33,231 nucleotides of DNA from contig CAUSFO010000014.1 in NCBI GenBank assembly GCA_963530895.1, forward strand, positions 1 to 33,231. Direction: 5' to 3'. Shown here in pieces: positions 18,259-26,032 of this stretch. Made by a program: the position numbers and the translations under genes. The notes below the pieces were generated by a model that searched no databases, was not told the DNA's origin, and was given only the letters and a program-made list of their open reading frames with translations. Position 1 is the first letter of the stretch. Every line of letters begins with the position of its first letter. The stretch is from JABCPE02 sp963530895 (GTDB lineage: Bacteria; Bacteroidota; Bacteroidia; Flavobacteriales; Weeksellaceae).

Positions 18259-18293
18259 AAAACTTCGATAAAGCGATGCCTTGCCGAAGTTAA
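18259..18293 (-). terminator. Terminator after the DUF4180 gene
   Basis: AACTTCG (18261-18267) pairs with CGAAGTT (18285-18291) around a 17-base loop. On the minus strand the stem is followed by a run of T residues. It lies 20 bases past the DUF4180 stop. Confidence 0.65.
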
Positions 18294-18310
18294 TTTTATT
18301 TAGATAAAAT

Positions 18311-18658
18311 TTATTTTAATCCATCTTCAATAGTAGTAACAAAATTAATTTGCTTTCCTTTGTTACTCTCAAAGATAAAATCATTTAGACTTTTACTTTC
18401 ATATTTCCCAAAATCACCAATAATAGCTAAAGGCATAGAATATTGAGAAAACTTTTGAAGGATATTTCCAGCGATTTTATTCTTTAACTCGAAAAAATCT
18501 GAAATCATATTTTCTTCATGAATGATGAGCTTGTCAAACCCTTGATAAGACATGTTACCTATCAAATCCACAGCATCCTCAACAGTCTGTAAGACAATAT
18601 CATCCGATATGATTTCGGCAATTTTTCTGTCATCAATCGTATGGATTTTAATTTCCAT
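18311..18658 (-). CDS. DUF4180 domain protein
   Basis: 115 residues, the full length of a DUF4180 protein. The pattern EDAVDLIGNMSYQGFDKLII, then HEENMISDFFELKNKIAGNI and LAIIGDFGKYESKSL, is characteristic of that family, which is predicted to have an STAS-like alpha/beta fold; its function is unknown. Its ATG is two bases from the aminotransferase stop, so the two genes are probably translationally coupled. A strong terminator follows it. Confidence 0.83.
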   Translation of the reverse strand: MEIKIHTIDDRKIAEIISDDIVLQTVEDAVDLIGNMSYQGFDKLIIHEENMISDFFELKNKIAGNILQKFSQYSMPLAIIGDFGKYESKSLNDFIFESNKGKQINFVTTIEDGLK

Positions 18659-18660
18659 TT

Positions 18661-19848
18661 TTATTTATTCAATAATTCTTTTATTCTTCTCATAGCCTCT
18701 ACCAGCTGCTCTTCTGAAGCCGCGTAAGAAAAACGGATACAGTTTTTGTCTCCGAAAGACACACCGCCCACTGTTGCCACATGTGCTTTTTCTAAAAGAT
18801 ACATCGCAAAATCATCAGAATCATTGATTTTCACACCATCCAAAGTCTGACCTATGTAGTGAGAAATATCTGGGAACATATAAAAAGCTCCTTTTGGTTT
18901 GTTGATTTTGAAACCTTTTATTTCTTTTAAAAGATTGAAAACCAGTTCTCTTCTCTTTTCAAAGCTATCAATCATGTATTTGTATTCAGAAGGATTGGTT
19001 TCTAATGCTGTGATAGAAGCTCTCTGCGCGATAGTATTCGCTCCAGAAGTCATCTGTCCCTGCACCTTGTCACAAGCGGCAGCAAGCCAAGTAGGACACG
19101 CAGAATAACCTATTCTCCATCCTGTCATCGCGAAAGCCTTTGACATTCCGTTGATTACAGCAGTCTGCTCATACACTTGCGGGAACTCTGCTATAGATGT
19201 GTGTTTTCCACCATAATTGATAAATTCGTAGATTTCATCAGAAATAATGGTAATTTGTGGATATTTTGCGATAACATTTGCGATAGCTTCCAATTCTTCT
19301 CTTTCGTAGAAACTTCCAGAAGGGTTACATGGAGAACTGAATAACAACGCCTTAGTTTTAGGAGTAATCGCTGCTTCCAGCTGAACCGCTGTCATCTTGA
19401 AATCTGTATCTATCGTTGTATTGACAAAAACAGAAACACCGCCCATCATTTTTACCATTTCATCATAACTTACCCAATATGGCGTTGGTAAGATAACTTC
19501 ATCACCATCATTTACAACAGAAGCTAATACATTGAAAATAGACTGTTTCGCTCCGTTAGAAACGCAGATTTGGTTTGGTTTGTAGTCAAGATTATTATCT
19601 CTTTTTAGTTTTTTACAAACTGCCTCACGAAGTTCTAAAAACCCTGTAACAGGCGAATAGTGGCTGTAATTTTGGTGAATAGCATCTATCGCCGCTTGTT
19701 TGATATTATCTGGAACATCAAAATCAGGCTCTCCCAGTGTAAGGCTTATCACATCTATTCCCTGACTTTTCATTTCTCTAGCCTTATTAGTCATCACAAA
19801 AGTCTTGGAATAGCTCAGTCTATTGAGTCTATCAGAAAGTTTTTCCAT
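18661..19848 (-). CDS. Pyridoxal-phosphate aminotransferase, aspartate aminotransferase type
   Basis: I take the start at 19848 (MEKLSDRLNRLSYSKTFVMT), giving 395 residues. The open frame extends 12 codons upstream, but that would run past the -7 element at 19872-19879. Class I fold-type aminotransferase. The PLP lysine is in GMSKAFAMTGWRIGY; the N-terminal SLTLGEPDFDVPDNI, the SNGAKQSIF cofactor loop, SPCNPSG and the C-terminal IRFSYA are all in place. It probably transfers amino groups between aspartate and 2-oxoglutarate; exact specificity is not certain from sequence. The DUF4180 gene follows it closely. Confidence 0.92.
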   Translation of the reverse strand: MEKLSDRLNRLSYSKTFVMTNKAREMKSQGIDVISLTLGEPDFDVPDNIKQAAIDAIHQNYSHYSPVTGFLELREAVCKKLKRDNNLDYKPNQICVSNGAKQSIFNVLASVVNDGDEVILPTPYWVSYDEMVKMMGGVSVFVNTTIDTDFKMTAVQLEAAITPKTKALLFSSPCNPSGSFYEREELEAIANVIAKYPQITIISDEIYEFINYGGKHTSIAEFPQVYEQTAVINGMSKAFAMTGWRIGYSACPTWLAAACDKVQGQMTSGANTIAQRASITALETNPSEYKYMIDSFEKRRELVFNLLKEIKGFKINKPKGAFYMFPDISHYIGQTLDGVKINDSDDFAMYLLEKAHVATVGGVSFGDKNCIRFSYAASEEQLVEAMRRIKELLNK

Positions 19849-19871
19849 TTTTATTTTTTTACAAATTTCTA

Positions 19872-19879
19872 CAAAGTTA
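19872..19879 (-). promoter_or_regulatory. -7 element for the aminotransferase gene
   Basis: The minus strand reads TAACTTTG, matching TAnnTTTG, 23 bases before the chosen ATG at 19848. It supports that start over the longer reading. Confidence 0.45.
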
Positions 19880-19902
19880 ATCAAATTAAATTATTTCCAC
19901 TT

Positions 19903-20268
19903 TTATTTTGTATCGTTTTTATTTTCAAAGAATATTTTTAGGTTTTCTAAATTTTTCTTCTCACTTCCCACAAAAATTTCTTTTTCGGTAAGAAAAACAG
20001 GTCGTTTCAGAAAACTATAATGGTCTAAAATCAAGTCCCTGAAATCCTCTTCTTTCAGCGTTTTCACATCTATTTCTCTTGCCTTTATTTGAGTAGATTT
20101 TTTACTAAAAAGTGCCTCATAACTTCCTGTGATTTTGTACATTCCCTGAAGTTCTTCGCTGGTTACATTCTCGGATTTCAGTTCTCTGATTTCCCAGTCT
20201 GTAAGGTCAAATTCAGACATTATTCTCTTGCAGGTGCTGCATGTTTTTAGATAAAATACTTTTTTCAT
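19903..20268 (-). CDS. ArsC/Spx-family thioredoxin-fold protein
   Basis: 121 residues. A CxxC pair (Cys10, Cys13 in KTCSTCKR) stands at the N-terminus, as in arsenate reductase ArsC and Spx, and the later LKRPVFLTEKEIFVG matches the cis-Pro and arginine region of the family. True arsenate reductases and YffB-like proteins cannot be told apart here, and there is no ars operon nearby, so the substrate is open. The next gene upstream on the same strand is the CvfB-like gene, 29 bases away. Confidence 0.85.
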   Translation of the reverse strand: MKKVFYLKTCSTCKRIMSEFDLTDWEIRELKSENVTSEELQGMYKITGSYEALFSKKSTQIKAREIDVKTLKEEDFRDLILDHYSFLKRPVFLTEKEIFVGSEKKNLENLKIFFENKNDTK

Positions 20269-20297
20269 TATTAAATAATTCTTTTACAGATTTATAT

Positions 20298-21122
20298 TTA
20301 CAAGAGCTTAATTCTATCATCTAGGATTTCTATAATTTTATCCTTATAAAGCCCTCCGATAGCCTTTTTAAAGTTTTTCTTGCTCATTTGCAGTTTTTCC
20401 TTTATTTCCTCTGGCGAAGACTCATCAGAAAGATACAAAAGACCATAGCCCTGCTCCAGTTTTTCTAATATTTTCTGCTTAAATTCATCCATATTCTGGT
20501 ATCCTTCTGGCTGTAGAGAAACATCTATTTTCCCATCTTGACGAAGGTTTTTGATGTATCCTACTTCCTCTGAAAATGGATAAAGTTTTTTGTAAATATC
20601 CGAAAAATAAACCAATCCTATATATTTTTGATTGATGATGACATTCCAGCCGAGTTCAGATTCATTAGCTATGATTAAAGAAACTTTATCACCTTTTTTA
20701 AACGGAAGTTCCTGATACTGTGGATTTCTTTTAAATTTAGTCGTCCCTGTCAAAAGTCCTGTTTCTTCATCGATATAGACATAGACTAAATATTTTTTTC
20801 CTTCTATTATCTTGGTTTTCTGCTGTTTATAAGGGATAAATAAATCCTTAATAATCCCCCAATCCATAAAAGCCCCACTCGGAAGGGTGTGGGTGCAGGT
20901 CATAACTGCAAACTCCCCAACTTGGCAAAACGGCGTTTCTATGGTCGCTTGTAGTTGGTTATTATCCTGATAAACAAACACTTCCACTTCATCTCCTATA
21001 TTCCAGTTTTCATCAGAAAAAATCTTCGGAAGAAAACATTTTTCCTTATTTTTATCTTCTAAATAAACACCCTGATGATTTCGTTCTGAGACTGTTAGTG
21101 TCTGTATTTTTCCTAATTCCAT
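20298..21122 (-). CDS. S1-domain RNA-binding protein, CvfB/YitL type
   Basis: 274 residues. Successive small beta-barrel domains are visible: an N-terminal one with VSERNHQGVYLEDKNKEKCF, a second with GAFMDWGIIKDLFIPYKQQ, a third with SELGWNVIINQKYIGLVYFS, then a C-terminal winged helix (DESSPEEIKEKLQMSKKNFK, then AIGGLYKDKIIEIL). This order is that of CvfB, an RNA-binding protein first described as virulence factor B in Staphylococcus. It is likely cytoplasmic. It precedes the ArsC-like gene on the same strand. Confidence 0.87.
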   Translation of the reverse strand: MELGKIQTLTVSERNHQGVYLEDKNKEKCFLPKIFSDENWNIGDEVEVFVYQDNNQLQATIETPFCQVGEFAVMTCTHTLPSGAFMDWGIIKDLFIPYKQQKTKIIEGKKYLVYVYIDEETGLLTGTTKFKRNPQYQELPFKKGDKVSLIIANESELGWNVIINQKYIGLVYFSDIYKKLYPFSEEVGYIKNLRQDGKIDVSLQPEGYQNMDEFKQKILEKLEQGYGLLYLSDESSPEEIKEKLQMSKKNFKKAIGGLYKDKIIEILDDRIKLL

Positions 21123-21165
21123 TAGTTTTTATTGTTTTATTTACTCCTCTTTTGGGGAGTTTTTT

Positions 21166-22119
21166 TTAATGATTTGATACTTTTAATTCCACCAAAACAG
21201 GAAAATGATCACTATACCCTCCTAAATACCGCGTTCCTGCATAGGTGCGGAAAGGCTTCCCTTGATATTTTCCATCTCTGGTTCTAAGGTCATTATGTGC
21301 AAAGACTTCTGCTTTCTCAAATTTCAAAAGAGAATTTTGTCCATAGAAATACTCAGAAAGTATGATTTGGTCAAATAAAAGTCCTTGTTTTGAGTAAAAA
21401 GTGGAAAACTTACGCTCATGATACAACTTCGAAAAAGGATTTTCCAAAATCTTTTCCGAGCCGTCATTATAGAGCAAAAAGTTCATATTTTCTGCATAGG
21501 GATTTTCATTGAAATCTCCCAAAAGTATCACGGCTTCCCTGTTATCTTTAAGAAGAGCCAATGTTTTTTCTTTGACTTCGTTTAGGATATAGTCCCTTTT
21601 GGGCTGGTTGATACCATCATCTCTTTTTGATGGTAGATGAAGAACGAAAATATTGAGAATATCCTCTCTGTATCGGACTTTGCAATGAAGAATATCTCGG
21701 GTCGTATCCATGCCATCTACGCCATCTTCTTCAAACTCAAAAATAAAACTTATCGTATCTGAATCTATAACATCTATTTTGGTTTTGTCATAAAGAAGCG
21801 CTGTATCTACGCCTCTTTCATCCAAAGAATCATAATGCACATAGGCATATCTGCCATCAAAAACAGGCTGCTGAATCAAGTCTTCCAACACCGTATTATC
21901 AGCAATTTCCGCCAAACCAATAATGAAAGGAAGCTCGCCTTTTTCATGTTTCATAAGTCCAAAGACATGAGAAAGCCTCTGCAACTTATGTTTATACCGC
22001 CATTCATTCCATTTTTTCAGACCAGAGAATTTTTTACTCTCTCCTTTTACAAATTTCTCATCGGGCGGAAAAAGATTTTCCACATTATAAAAGACCGCCA
22101 GTTCTTTATGACTCTTCAT
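21166..22119 (-). CDS. Endonuclease/exonuclease/phosphatase family protein
   Basis: 317 residues. The EEP fold is shown by VFYNVENLFPPD at the N-terminus (metal-binding Asn/Glu region), GLAEIADN with the conserved Glu, HLPSKRDDG, VILLGDFNENP with catalytic Asp and Asn, and the C-terminal GYSDHFPVLVEL with the Asp-His pair. All catalytic motifs are intact. The substrate may be nucleic acid or a phosphoester; no signal peptide is present, so it is probably cytoplasmic. Confidence 0.88.
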   Translation of the reverse strand: MKSHKELAVFYNVENLFPPDEKFVKGESKKFSGLKKWNEWRYKHKLQRLSHVFGLMKHEKGELPFIIGLAEIADNTVLEDLIQQPVFDGRYAYVHYDSLDERGVDTALLYDKTKIDVIDSDTISFIFEFEEDGVDGMDTTRDILHCKVRYREDILNIFVLHLPSKRDDGINQPKRDYILNEVKEKTLALLKDNREAVILLGDFNENPYAENMNFLLYNDGSEKILENPFSKLYHERKFSTFYSKQGLLFDQIILSEYFYGQNSLLKFEKAEVFAHNDLRTRDGKYQGKPFRTYAGTRYLGGYSDHFPVLVELKVSNH

Positions 22120-22133
22120 CGTTATCCTAAAAT

Positions 22134-22147
22134 ATACCGCAAGGTAT
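22134..22147 (-). terminator. Possible short terminator after trmD
   Basis: ATACC (22134-22138) and GGTAT (22143-22147) enclose a four-base loop. Both sides carry A/T runs, so on the minus strand the stem is followed by ATTTT. It lies between the trmD stop and the next gene. The stem is short. Confidence 0.35.
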
Positions 22148-22185
22148 CATTTTTTTAGCAAAAATCCTTTGAAAATTTAAATTAT

Positions 22186-22860
22186 TTAATCCAGCAAGTC
22201 TGGGCGCTTCTGCTGGGTGATTTCTAGCGCTTTTTCGTGTCGCCACTGCTCTATCGCTGCAAAATTACCACTCAAAAGAACTTTCGGAACTTCCAGCCCT
22301 TTATAAACTTCTGGGCGTGTGTATATCGGCGGCGAAAGAAGATTGTCCTGAAAACTGTCCGTAAGGGCTGACTGCTCATCATTCAGAACACCTGGTAATA
22401 GTCTGACCACAGAATCCACAAGAACACATGCCGCCAGCTCCCCTCCTGTAAGAACAAAATCTCCGATAGAAATCTCCATCGTTACATGTAAATCCCTCAC
22501 TCTCTGGTCAATACCTTTGTAATGCCCACAGATTAAAATCAAATTTTCTTTCAGTGAAAGGCTGTTTGCAATTTTTTGATTGAGCGTCTTGCCATCTGGC
22601 GTCAGATAGATGATTTCATCATAGTTTCGCTCTGATTTTAGCTGAGAAATGCATTTATCCAGCGGTTCCACCATCATTACCATTCCTGCACCGCCACCAT
22701 ACTGGGTGTCATCTATTTGTTTATAATTATTCGTGGAATAATCCCTTACATTATGGAAATGTATTTCCGCCAACCCTTTTTCTATCGCTCTTTTTAGCAT
22801 CGAAACCTTGAAAGGGCTTTCCATCAGTTCTGGAACCACAGTGATGATATCTATCCTCAT
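22186..22860 (-). CDS. trmD: tRNA (guanine(37)-N1)-methyltransferase
   Basis: 224 residues. It methylates N1 of G37 in tRNAs with a G at position 36, preventing frameshifts. The deep-knot S-adenosylmethionine site is evident: YLTPDGKTLNQ, LICGHYKGIDQRV, and ISIGDFVLTGGELA. N-terminal MRIDIITVVPELM and the C-terminal EKALEITQQKRPDLL are typical. The usual partners rimM and rplS are not adjacent, which is common in Bacteroidota. The gene seems to be a single unit or to follow the Imm40-like gene. Confidence 0.95.
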   Translation of the reverse strand: MRIDIITVVPELMESPFKVSMLKRAIEKGLAEIHFHNVRDYSTNNYKQIDDTQYGGGAGMVMMVEPLDKCISQLKSERNYDEIIYLTPDGKTLNQKIANSLSLKENLILICGHYKGIDQRVRDLHVTMEISIGDFVLTGGELAACVLVDSVVRLLPGVLNDEQSALTDSFQDNLLSPPIYTRPEVYKGLEVPKVLLSGNFAAIEQWRHEKALEITQQKRPDLLD

Positions 22861-22901
22861 AAATCAGAATTTTCCGCAAAAATAATAATATTTTATCATT
22901 T

Positions 22902-23288
22902 TTAGGTTAAATGAATATATTCTGTAACCAGCACAATGTAACATTTTTTACCCAATCGGTCAGCTACTTTTTTCGCTTCCATGATTCCCTCTTTGGCTTT
23001 ATCATAGCTTCTTTGCAGATAATCTGCTCTATCTTCATCTTCTAATTTATCACAATACCAATTTAGATATTGGAACTCTTTCCCCCAGATATCATGAGCA
23101 TAAACAAGCTCTTCATCGGCTTCCGTGAGAATATCTGCTCCATAGATTGCGATTTTTTCTTCGTTTAATAATTCTATCGCTTGTAAAGCATCTTCTACCG
23201 ACAAAGCTTTCTCTTCGCTCTGATAATCAACTGATAAAGGCCTGCCCTTTTGATTCAGAAAACCTAAATACCATAATTCTTTTTTCAT
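22902..23288 (-). CDS. Hypothetical protein, possibly Imm40-like
   Basis: I take the start at 23288 (MKKELWYLGFLNQKG), giving 128 residues; the frame runs 28 codons further but would then overlap the promoter at 23310-23338. The segment DALQAIELLNEEKIAIYGAD, the Trp-Tyr-Cys-Asp of LNWYCDK and the later DYLQRSYDKAKEGI recall the Imm40 immunity family, but I rely on memory and could not confirm it. If it is an immunity protein there is no adjacent toxin. It is divergent from the LolD-like gene. No membrane segment or signal peptide. Confidence 0.6.
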   Translation of the reverse strand: MKKELWYLGFLNQKGRPLSVDYQSEEKALSVEDALQAIELLNEEKIAIYGADILTEADEELVYAHDIWGKEFQYLNWYCDKLEDEDRADYLQRSYDKAKEGIMEAKKVADRLGKKCYIVLVTEYIHLT

Positions 23289-23309
23289 TCTAAAATCTAT
23301 ATTCCTTCG

Positions 23310-23338
23310 CGAAATTATAAACAAAAAAGAAATCCCAA
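23310..23338 (-). promoter_or_regulatory. Promoter of the Imm40-like gene
   Basis: On the minus strand TTG (23338-23336), 18 bases, then TAATTTCG (23317-23310), one base off TAnnTTTG. It lies 21 bases before the ATG at 23288 and argues for that start. Confidence 0.5.
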
Positions 23339-23353
23339 AAACTAAAAGTTTAT

Positions 23354-23361
23354 TATCTTTG
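23354..23361 (+). promoter_or_regulatory. -7 element for the LolD-like gene
   Basis: TATCTTTG matches TAnnTTTG, 35 bases before the likely ATG at 23397. It is followed at 23361-23370 by the short inverted repeat GCCCACGGGC in the leader. Confidence 0.5.
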
Positions 23362-23396
23362 CCCACGGGCATAATCAGTTTATGCTAAATTCAAAC

Positions 23397-24065
23397 ATGA
23401 TAAAAGCAAAAAACATTCATAAATCTTATGGAGAGCTGGAAGTTCTCAAAGGAGTAAATTTAGAAATTCACAAAGGCGAGATTGTCTCTATCGTGGGAGA
23501 ATCTGGAGCAGGAAAATCCACGCTTTTGCAGATTTTAGGGACTTTGGACTTGCCTTCGGATATTCAAAAACACGAAACAGAAATCCTTCTTTTCGGAGAA
23601 TCTTTCCTAAAAATGAATGACAAAGAATTATCAAAATTCCGAAACGAAAATATTGGTTTTGTTTTTCAGCACCATCAGCTTTTGCCAGAGTTTACAGCTT
23701 TAGAAAATGTGATGATGCCGATAAGAATCGCTGGGAAAAATGTAAAAGATTATAAAGAAAAAGCGATTCAGCTTTTCGAAGACCTAAATGTAGTAGACCG
23801 CATCCATTACAAACCAAAAATGCTCTCTGGCGGTGAAGCGCAAAGGGTGGCCGTTATCCGAGCTTTGATAAATTCGCCTAAAATTATTTTTGCTGATGAG
23901 CCTACGGGAAACCTTGACTCCAAAAACGCAGATTCTCTACATCAGTTGTTTTTTGATTTGAGGGAAAAATACAATCAGACTTTTGTCATCATCACTCACA
24001 ACCCGATATTGGCAGAAAGCACAGACAGGAAACTAACCATGAAAGATGGTTTGATTATAGACTAA
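23397..24065 (+). CDS. lolD: ABC transporter ATP-binding protein, LolD type
   Basis: 222 residues from the ATG at 23397 (MIKAKNIHKSYGELEVLKGV); another in-frame ATG is five codons upstream at 23382. Walker A is GESGAGKST at residues 34-42, the Q-loop is in FVFQHHQLLPEF, the ABC signature is LSGGEAQRVAVIRALI, Walker B is IIFADEPTG, and the switch histidine is in VIITHNP. LolD is the ATPase that powers release of lipoproteins from the inner membrane. The matching permease is not adjacent, so LolD is a family-level assignment; MacB-like or FtsE-like ATPases are alternatives. Confidence 0.85.
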   Translation: MIKAKNIHKSYGELEVLKGVNLEIHKGEIVSIVGESGAGKSTLLQILGTLDLPSDIQKHETEILLFGESFLKMNDKELSKFRNENIGFVFQHHQLLPEFTALENVMMPIRIAGKNVKDYKEKAIQLFEDLNVVDRIHYKPKMLSGGEAQRVAVIRALINSPKIIFADEPTGNLDSKNADSLHQLFFDLREKYNQTFVIITHNPILAESTDRKLTMKDGLIID

Positions 24066-24069
24066 ATAG

Positions 24070-24099
24070 AAAAAAGAGTGAAATATTCCACTCTTTTTT
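24070..24099. terminator. Bidirectional terminator between convergent genes
   Basis: AAAAAAGAGTG (24070-24080) pairs fully with CACTCTTTTTT (24089-24099) around an 8-base loop. A-runs and T-runs flank it, so it can end transcription from the LolD-like gene on the plus strand and from the gene at 24105-24722 on the minus strand. Confidence 0.75.
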
Positions 24100-24104
24100 G
24101 CTTC

Positions 24105-24722
24105 TTATAGTTTTATTTCTATCACCTGTCCGTCTTTTTTCACTTCTACGAATTTGCTTTCTCGGTGAGAGTCTTCATAATCGTAGAAAAATGTTTCATA
24201 TATCGGTGTAGAATAGAGCGGAGTCCCGTATACATTATAGGCTGTAGAGGTTCCTGTTTGCTTTTTATAACTCCCCACCGCAGTGAAATCCACTATCGTT
24301 TCTATATAATATTTTCCTACTTTCAGATTCTCAAATTTAAATCTTCCATAGTCATCCGTATAGGCTTCCCTTCTGACAGCAAACGCTTCTTTGGACATCA
24401 GAACCTGCTTTTTACTGCTTTCTATTTTTCTTCTAAGGTTATAAAACTCAGTAAAATACTCAGTAACAGGGAAAAGCATAATCACTGTATTTGGTCTGGC
24501 AACATGTTTTTTTCCCATCTTTGCTTTTACCATGCCCATTGTAAGCGGCACATTTCTTTTTTCTCTTGTAAAAGCTACCCCTTCTATGGTAGATTTGCCG
24601 TAGCCCAACTGAGCTTCTGCTTGTTTTTTGTCAAAAAACACCTGAGGAAAATAGCTGTCTTTCTGAGAAAACATCTCTCCTGCACACAAAAAAGAAATTA
24701 TTACAATTAAACACTTTTTCAT
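24105..24722 (-). CDS. Secreted protein with carboxypeptidase-regulatory-like domain
   Basis: 205 residues with a signal peptide (MKKCLIVIISFLCAGEMFSQ, probable cleavage after FSQ or nearby). The segment TDDYGRFKFENLKVGKYYIE is the signature strand pattern of a carboxypeptidase-regulatory-like or CNA-B-like beta sandwich, with the preceding STIEGVAFTREKRNVPLTMG as its first strands. Such domains are common in outer-membrane or exported Bacteroidota proteins. No enzymatic motif is visible. A clear promoter precedes it. Confidence 0.75.
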   Translation of the reverse strand: MKKCLIVIISFLCAGEMFSQKDSYFPQVFFDKKQAEAQLGYGKSTIEGVAFTREKRNVPLTMGMVKAKMGKKHVARPNTVIMLFPVTEYFTEFYNLRRKIESSKKQVLMSKEAFAVRREAYTDDYGRFKFENLKVGKYYIETIVDFTAVGSYKKQTGTSTAYNVYGTPLYSTPIYETFFYDYEDSHRESKFVEVKKDGQVIEIKL

Positions 24723-24737
24723 ATTTTTTTAATTCAT

Positions 24738-24745
24738 TAAATTTG
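24738..24745 (+). promoter_or_regulatory. Possible -7 element for the YwqK-like gene
   Basis: TAAATTTG matches TAnnTTTG on the plus strand, but it lies 84 bases before the ATG at 24830, implying a long leader. There is no good TTG upstream. Confidence 0.25.
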
Positions 24746-24780
24746 CAATGTTTTTGATTATCCTTCATAAAAAGGACTAA

Positions 24781-24809
24781 CAAAATTAATAAAAATATTA
24801 TTTACACAA
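24781..24809 (-). promoter_or_regulatory. Promoter of the secreted protein gene at 24105-24722
   Basis: On the minus strand TTG (24809-24807), 18 bases, then TAATTTTG (24788-24781), a full match to the flavobacterial promoter. It lies 58 bases before the ATG at 24722. Confidence 0.6.
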
Positions 24810-24829
24810 CTAAAATTGACTATAAAATT

Positions 24830-25459
24830 ATGAAAAGATTATTGTTCATGGGTTTGGTTTTTTCAGCCAATTTATTATTTGCACAAAAACCTTGCGGCTT
24901 CAAAGATGGGCTGCAAGAGGGACTTTGTAAACAGTTTTATGACAATGGAAATACCAAAGAAGCCTGCTACTGGAAAAAAGGAAAACTAGACGGACAGGCG
25001 ATTTTCTATTATGAAAACGGAACAAAGAGCGCCGAAGGATATTTTAAAAAAGGGTTTAAAGTAAAAACTTGGACTTATTATTCTAAAAATGGGAAAATCA
25101 GCGGAAAGGAAAACTATGTCTATCGCGACCATATGAGCGTTTTGGAGGGAGAATATATTACCTACTACCCAAACGGAAATGTAGAAATGAAAATAAACTA
25201 TAAAGATGGCAAAATGCATGGAGACTATCATTCTTATTATGAAAATGGAACGATACAGAGTAAGGCCAAACTCAATAACAATGCTACCGATTCTTTTGAG
25301 ATATTTTATCCAAACGGAAATATAAACGCAAAAGGCCCTACGGATGCTAATTTCAAAAAAATAGGTGACTGGATATATTATTCCAAGGATGGAACGCCCG
25401 AAAAGATAGTTACCTTCAGAAATGGAAATAAAGTATCCGAAAAAAAATACAAAAAATAA
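24830..25459 (+). CDS. Secreted MORN-repeat protein (YwqK-like)
   Basis: 209 residues with a signal peptide (MKRLLFMGLVFSANLLFAQK). Five or more repeats of the form YYxNGxxxxxxxYKxGKxxG follow: QFYDNGNTKEACYWKKGKLD, FYYENGTKSAEGYFKKGFKV, YYSKNGKISGKENY, TYYPNGNVEMKINYKDGKMH and SYYENGTIQSKAKLNN. These short beta-hairpins match the YwqK/MORN_2 family, often auto-annotated as toxin-antitoxin antitoxins, a label that should not be relied on. It is probably an envelope protein. The lipoprotein at 8732-9412 carries a related segment. Confidence 0.85.
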   Translation: MKRLLFMGLVFSANLLFAQKPCGFKDGLQEGLCKQFYDNGNTKEACYWKKGKLDGQAIFYYENGTKSAEGYFKKGFKVKTWTYYSKNGKISGKENYVYRDHMSVLEGEYITYYPNGNVEMKINYKDGKMHGDYHSYYENGTIQSKAKLNNNATDSFEIFYPNGNINAKGPTDANFKKIGDWIYYSKDGTPEKIVTFRNGNKVSEKKYKK

Positions 25460-25486
25460 AAGGAGACCTCAAATCTCCTTTTTTTT
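25458..25486. terminator. Bidirectional terminator overlapping the PAP2 gene 3' end
   Basis: AAAAGGAGA (25458-25466) pairs with TCTCCTTTT (25474-25482), followed by more T residues. The right arm is coding sequence for the last residues (KKEI) of the PAP2 protein, whose TGA is in the loop; the left arm begins at the stop codon of the plus-strand gene. One hairpin thus serves two convergent genes only 9 bases apart. Confidence 0.7.
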
Positions 25487-26032
25487 ATGACTAATTTTTC
25501 TAAAAGCATACACACCAACCTTGCCAATGACTATTCCCATAAAAGTTCCCATCAGAACATCCAAAGGAAAATGAACCCCAAGATAAATCCTGCTATAGCT
25601 CACTACCCCAGCCCAAACAAATAAAAACACTGGCAAAAATCTATATTTTTGTCCCAATAATGGACTCAGAAAACTCGCCAAAAGAAAGGTATTGGATGCA
25701 TGGCTGGAATAAAATCCATAGCGCCCTCCACATTCTACTATTCTCATATATGGCTGTAATTCAGCATCATGGCAGGGTCTCAGCCTTTCTATACCATATT
25801 TAAAAATATTGGCTATCTGATCCGAAACAGCCACCGAAACGGCTAATACTAAAACGATATAAATCAGCTCCTTACGAGAATAATTACGATACAAAAGATA
25901 CAGCAGCCCTGCATAAAGCGGTATCCAAGACCATTTTCCAGAAACAAACCTCCAAAAGGCATCAAATTCTGCACTCCCCAAGTTGTTCAAATACAGAAAA
26001 ATCTCCTTATCCTGCGATATTACTTCTATCAT
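25469..26032 (-). CDS. PAP2-family membrane phosphatase
   Basis: 187 residues with about five membrane segments. The three PAP2 motifs are present: KYGIERLRP (motif 1, Lys-x6-Arg-Pro), YSSHASNT (motif 2, with Ser-Ser-His where many have Pro-Ser-Gly-His) and SRIYLGVHFPLDV (motif 3, Ser-Arg-x5-His). Such enzymes dephosphorylate lipid phosphates, for example undecaprenyl diphosphate, on the outer face of the inner membrane; the exact substrate is not clear. Its ATG is directly against the stop of tatA, so the two are co-transcribed. Confidence 0.87.
   Translation of the reverse strand: MIEVISQDKEIFLYLNNLGSAEFDAFWRFVSGKWSWIPLYAGLLYLLYRNYSRKELIYIVLVLAVSVAVSDQIANIFKYGIERLRPCHDAELQPYMRIVECGGRYGFYSSHASNTFLLASFLSPLLGQKYRFLPVFLFVWAGVVSYSRIYLGVHFPLDVLMGTFMGIVIGKVGVYAFRKISHKKKEI

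Noticed and set aside
19903..20268. ArsC-like protein as evidence of an arsenic-resistance operon
   Set aside because: No arsenite pump or ArsR lies nearby; ArsC/Spx-fold proteins often have other roles.
21143..21167. Hairpin with ACTCC/GGAGT arms and a T-run as a terminator
   Set aside because: The T-run is on the plus strand, where no gene ends; on the minus strand, where the EEP gene ends, the hairpin is not followed by T residues. Its role is unclear.
24165..24710. A 181-codon plus-strand frame opposite the secreted protein gene
   Set aside because: It is antisense to a gene with a clear signal peptide, domain and promoter, and its own translation resembles nothing.
24830..25459. YwqK-like protein as a toxin-antitoxin antitoxin
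   Set aside because: That label comes from automatic annotation of MORN_2 repeats; the protein has a signal peptide and no toxin gene lies next to it.
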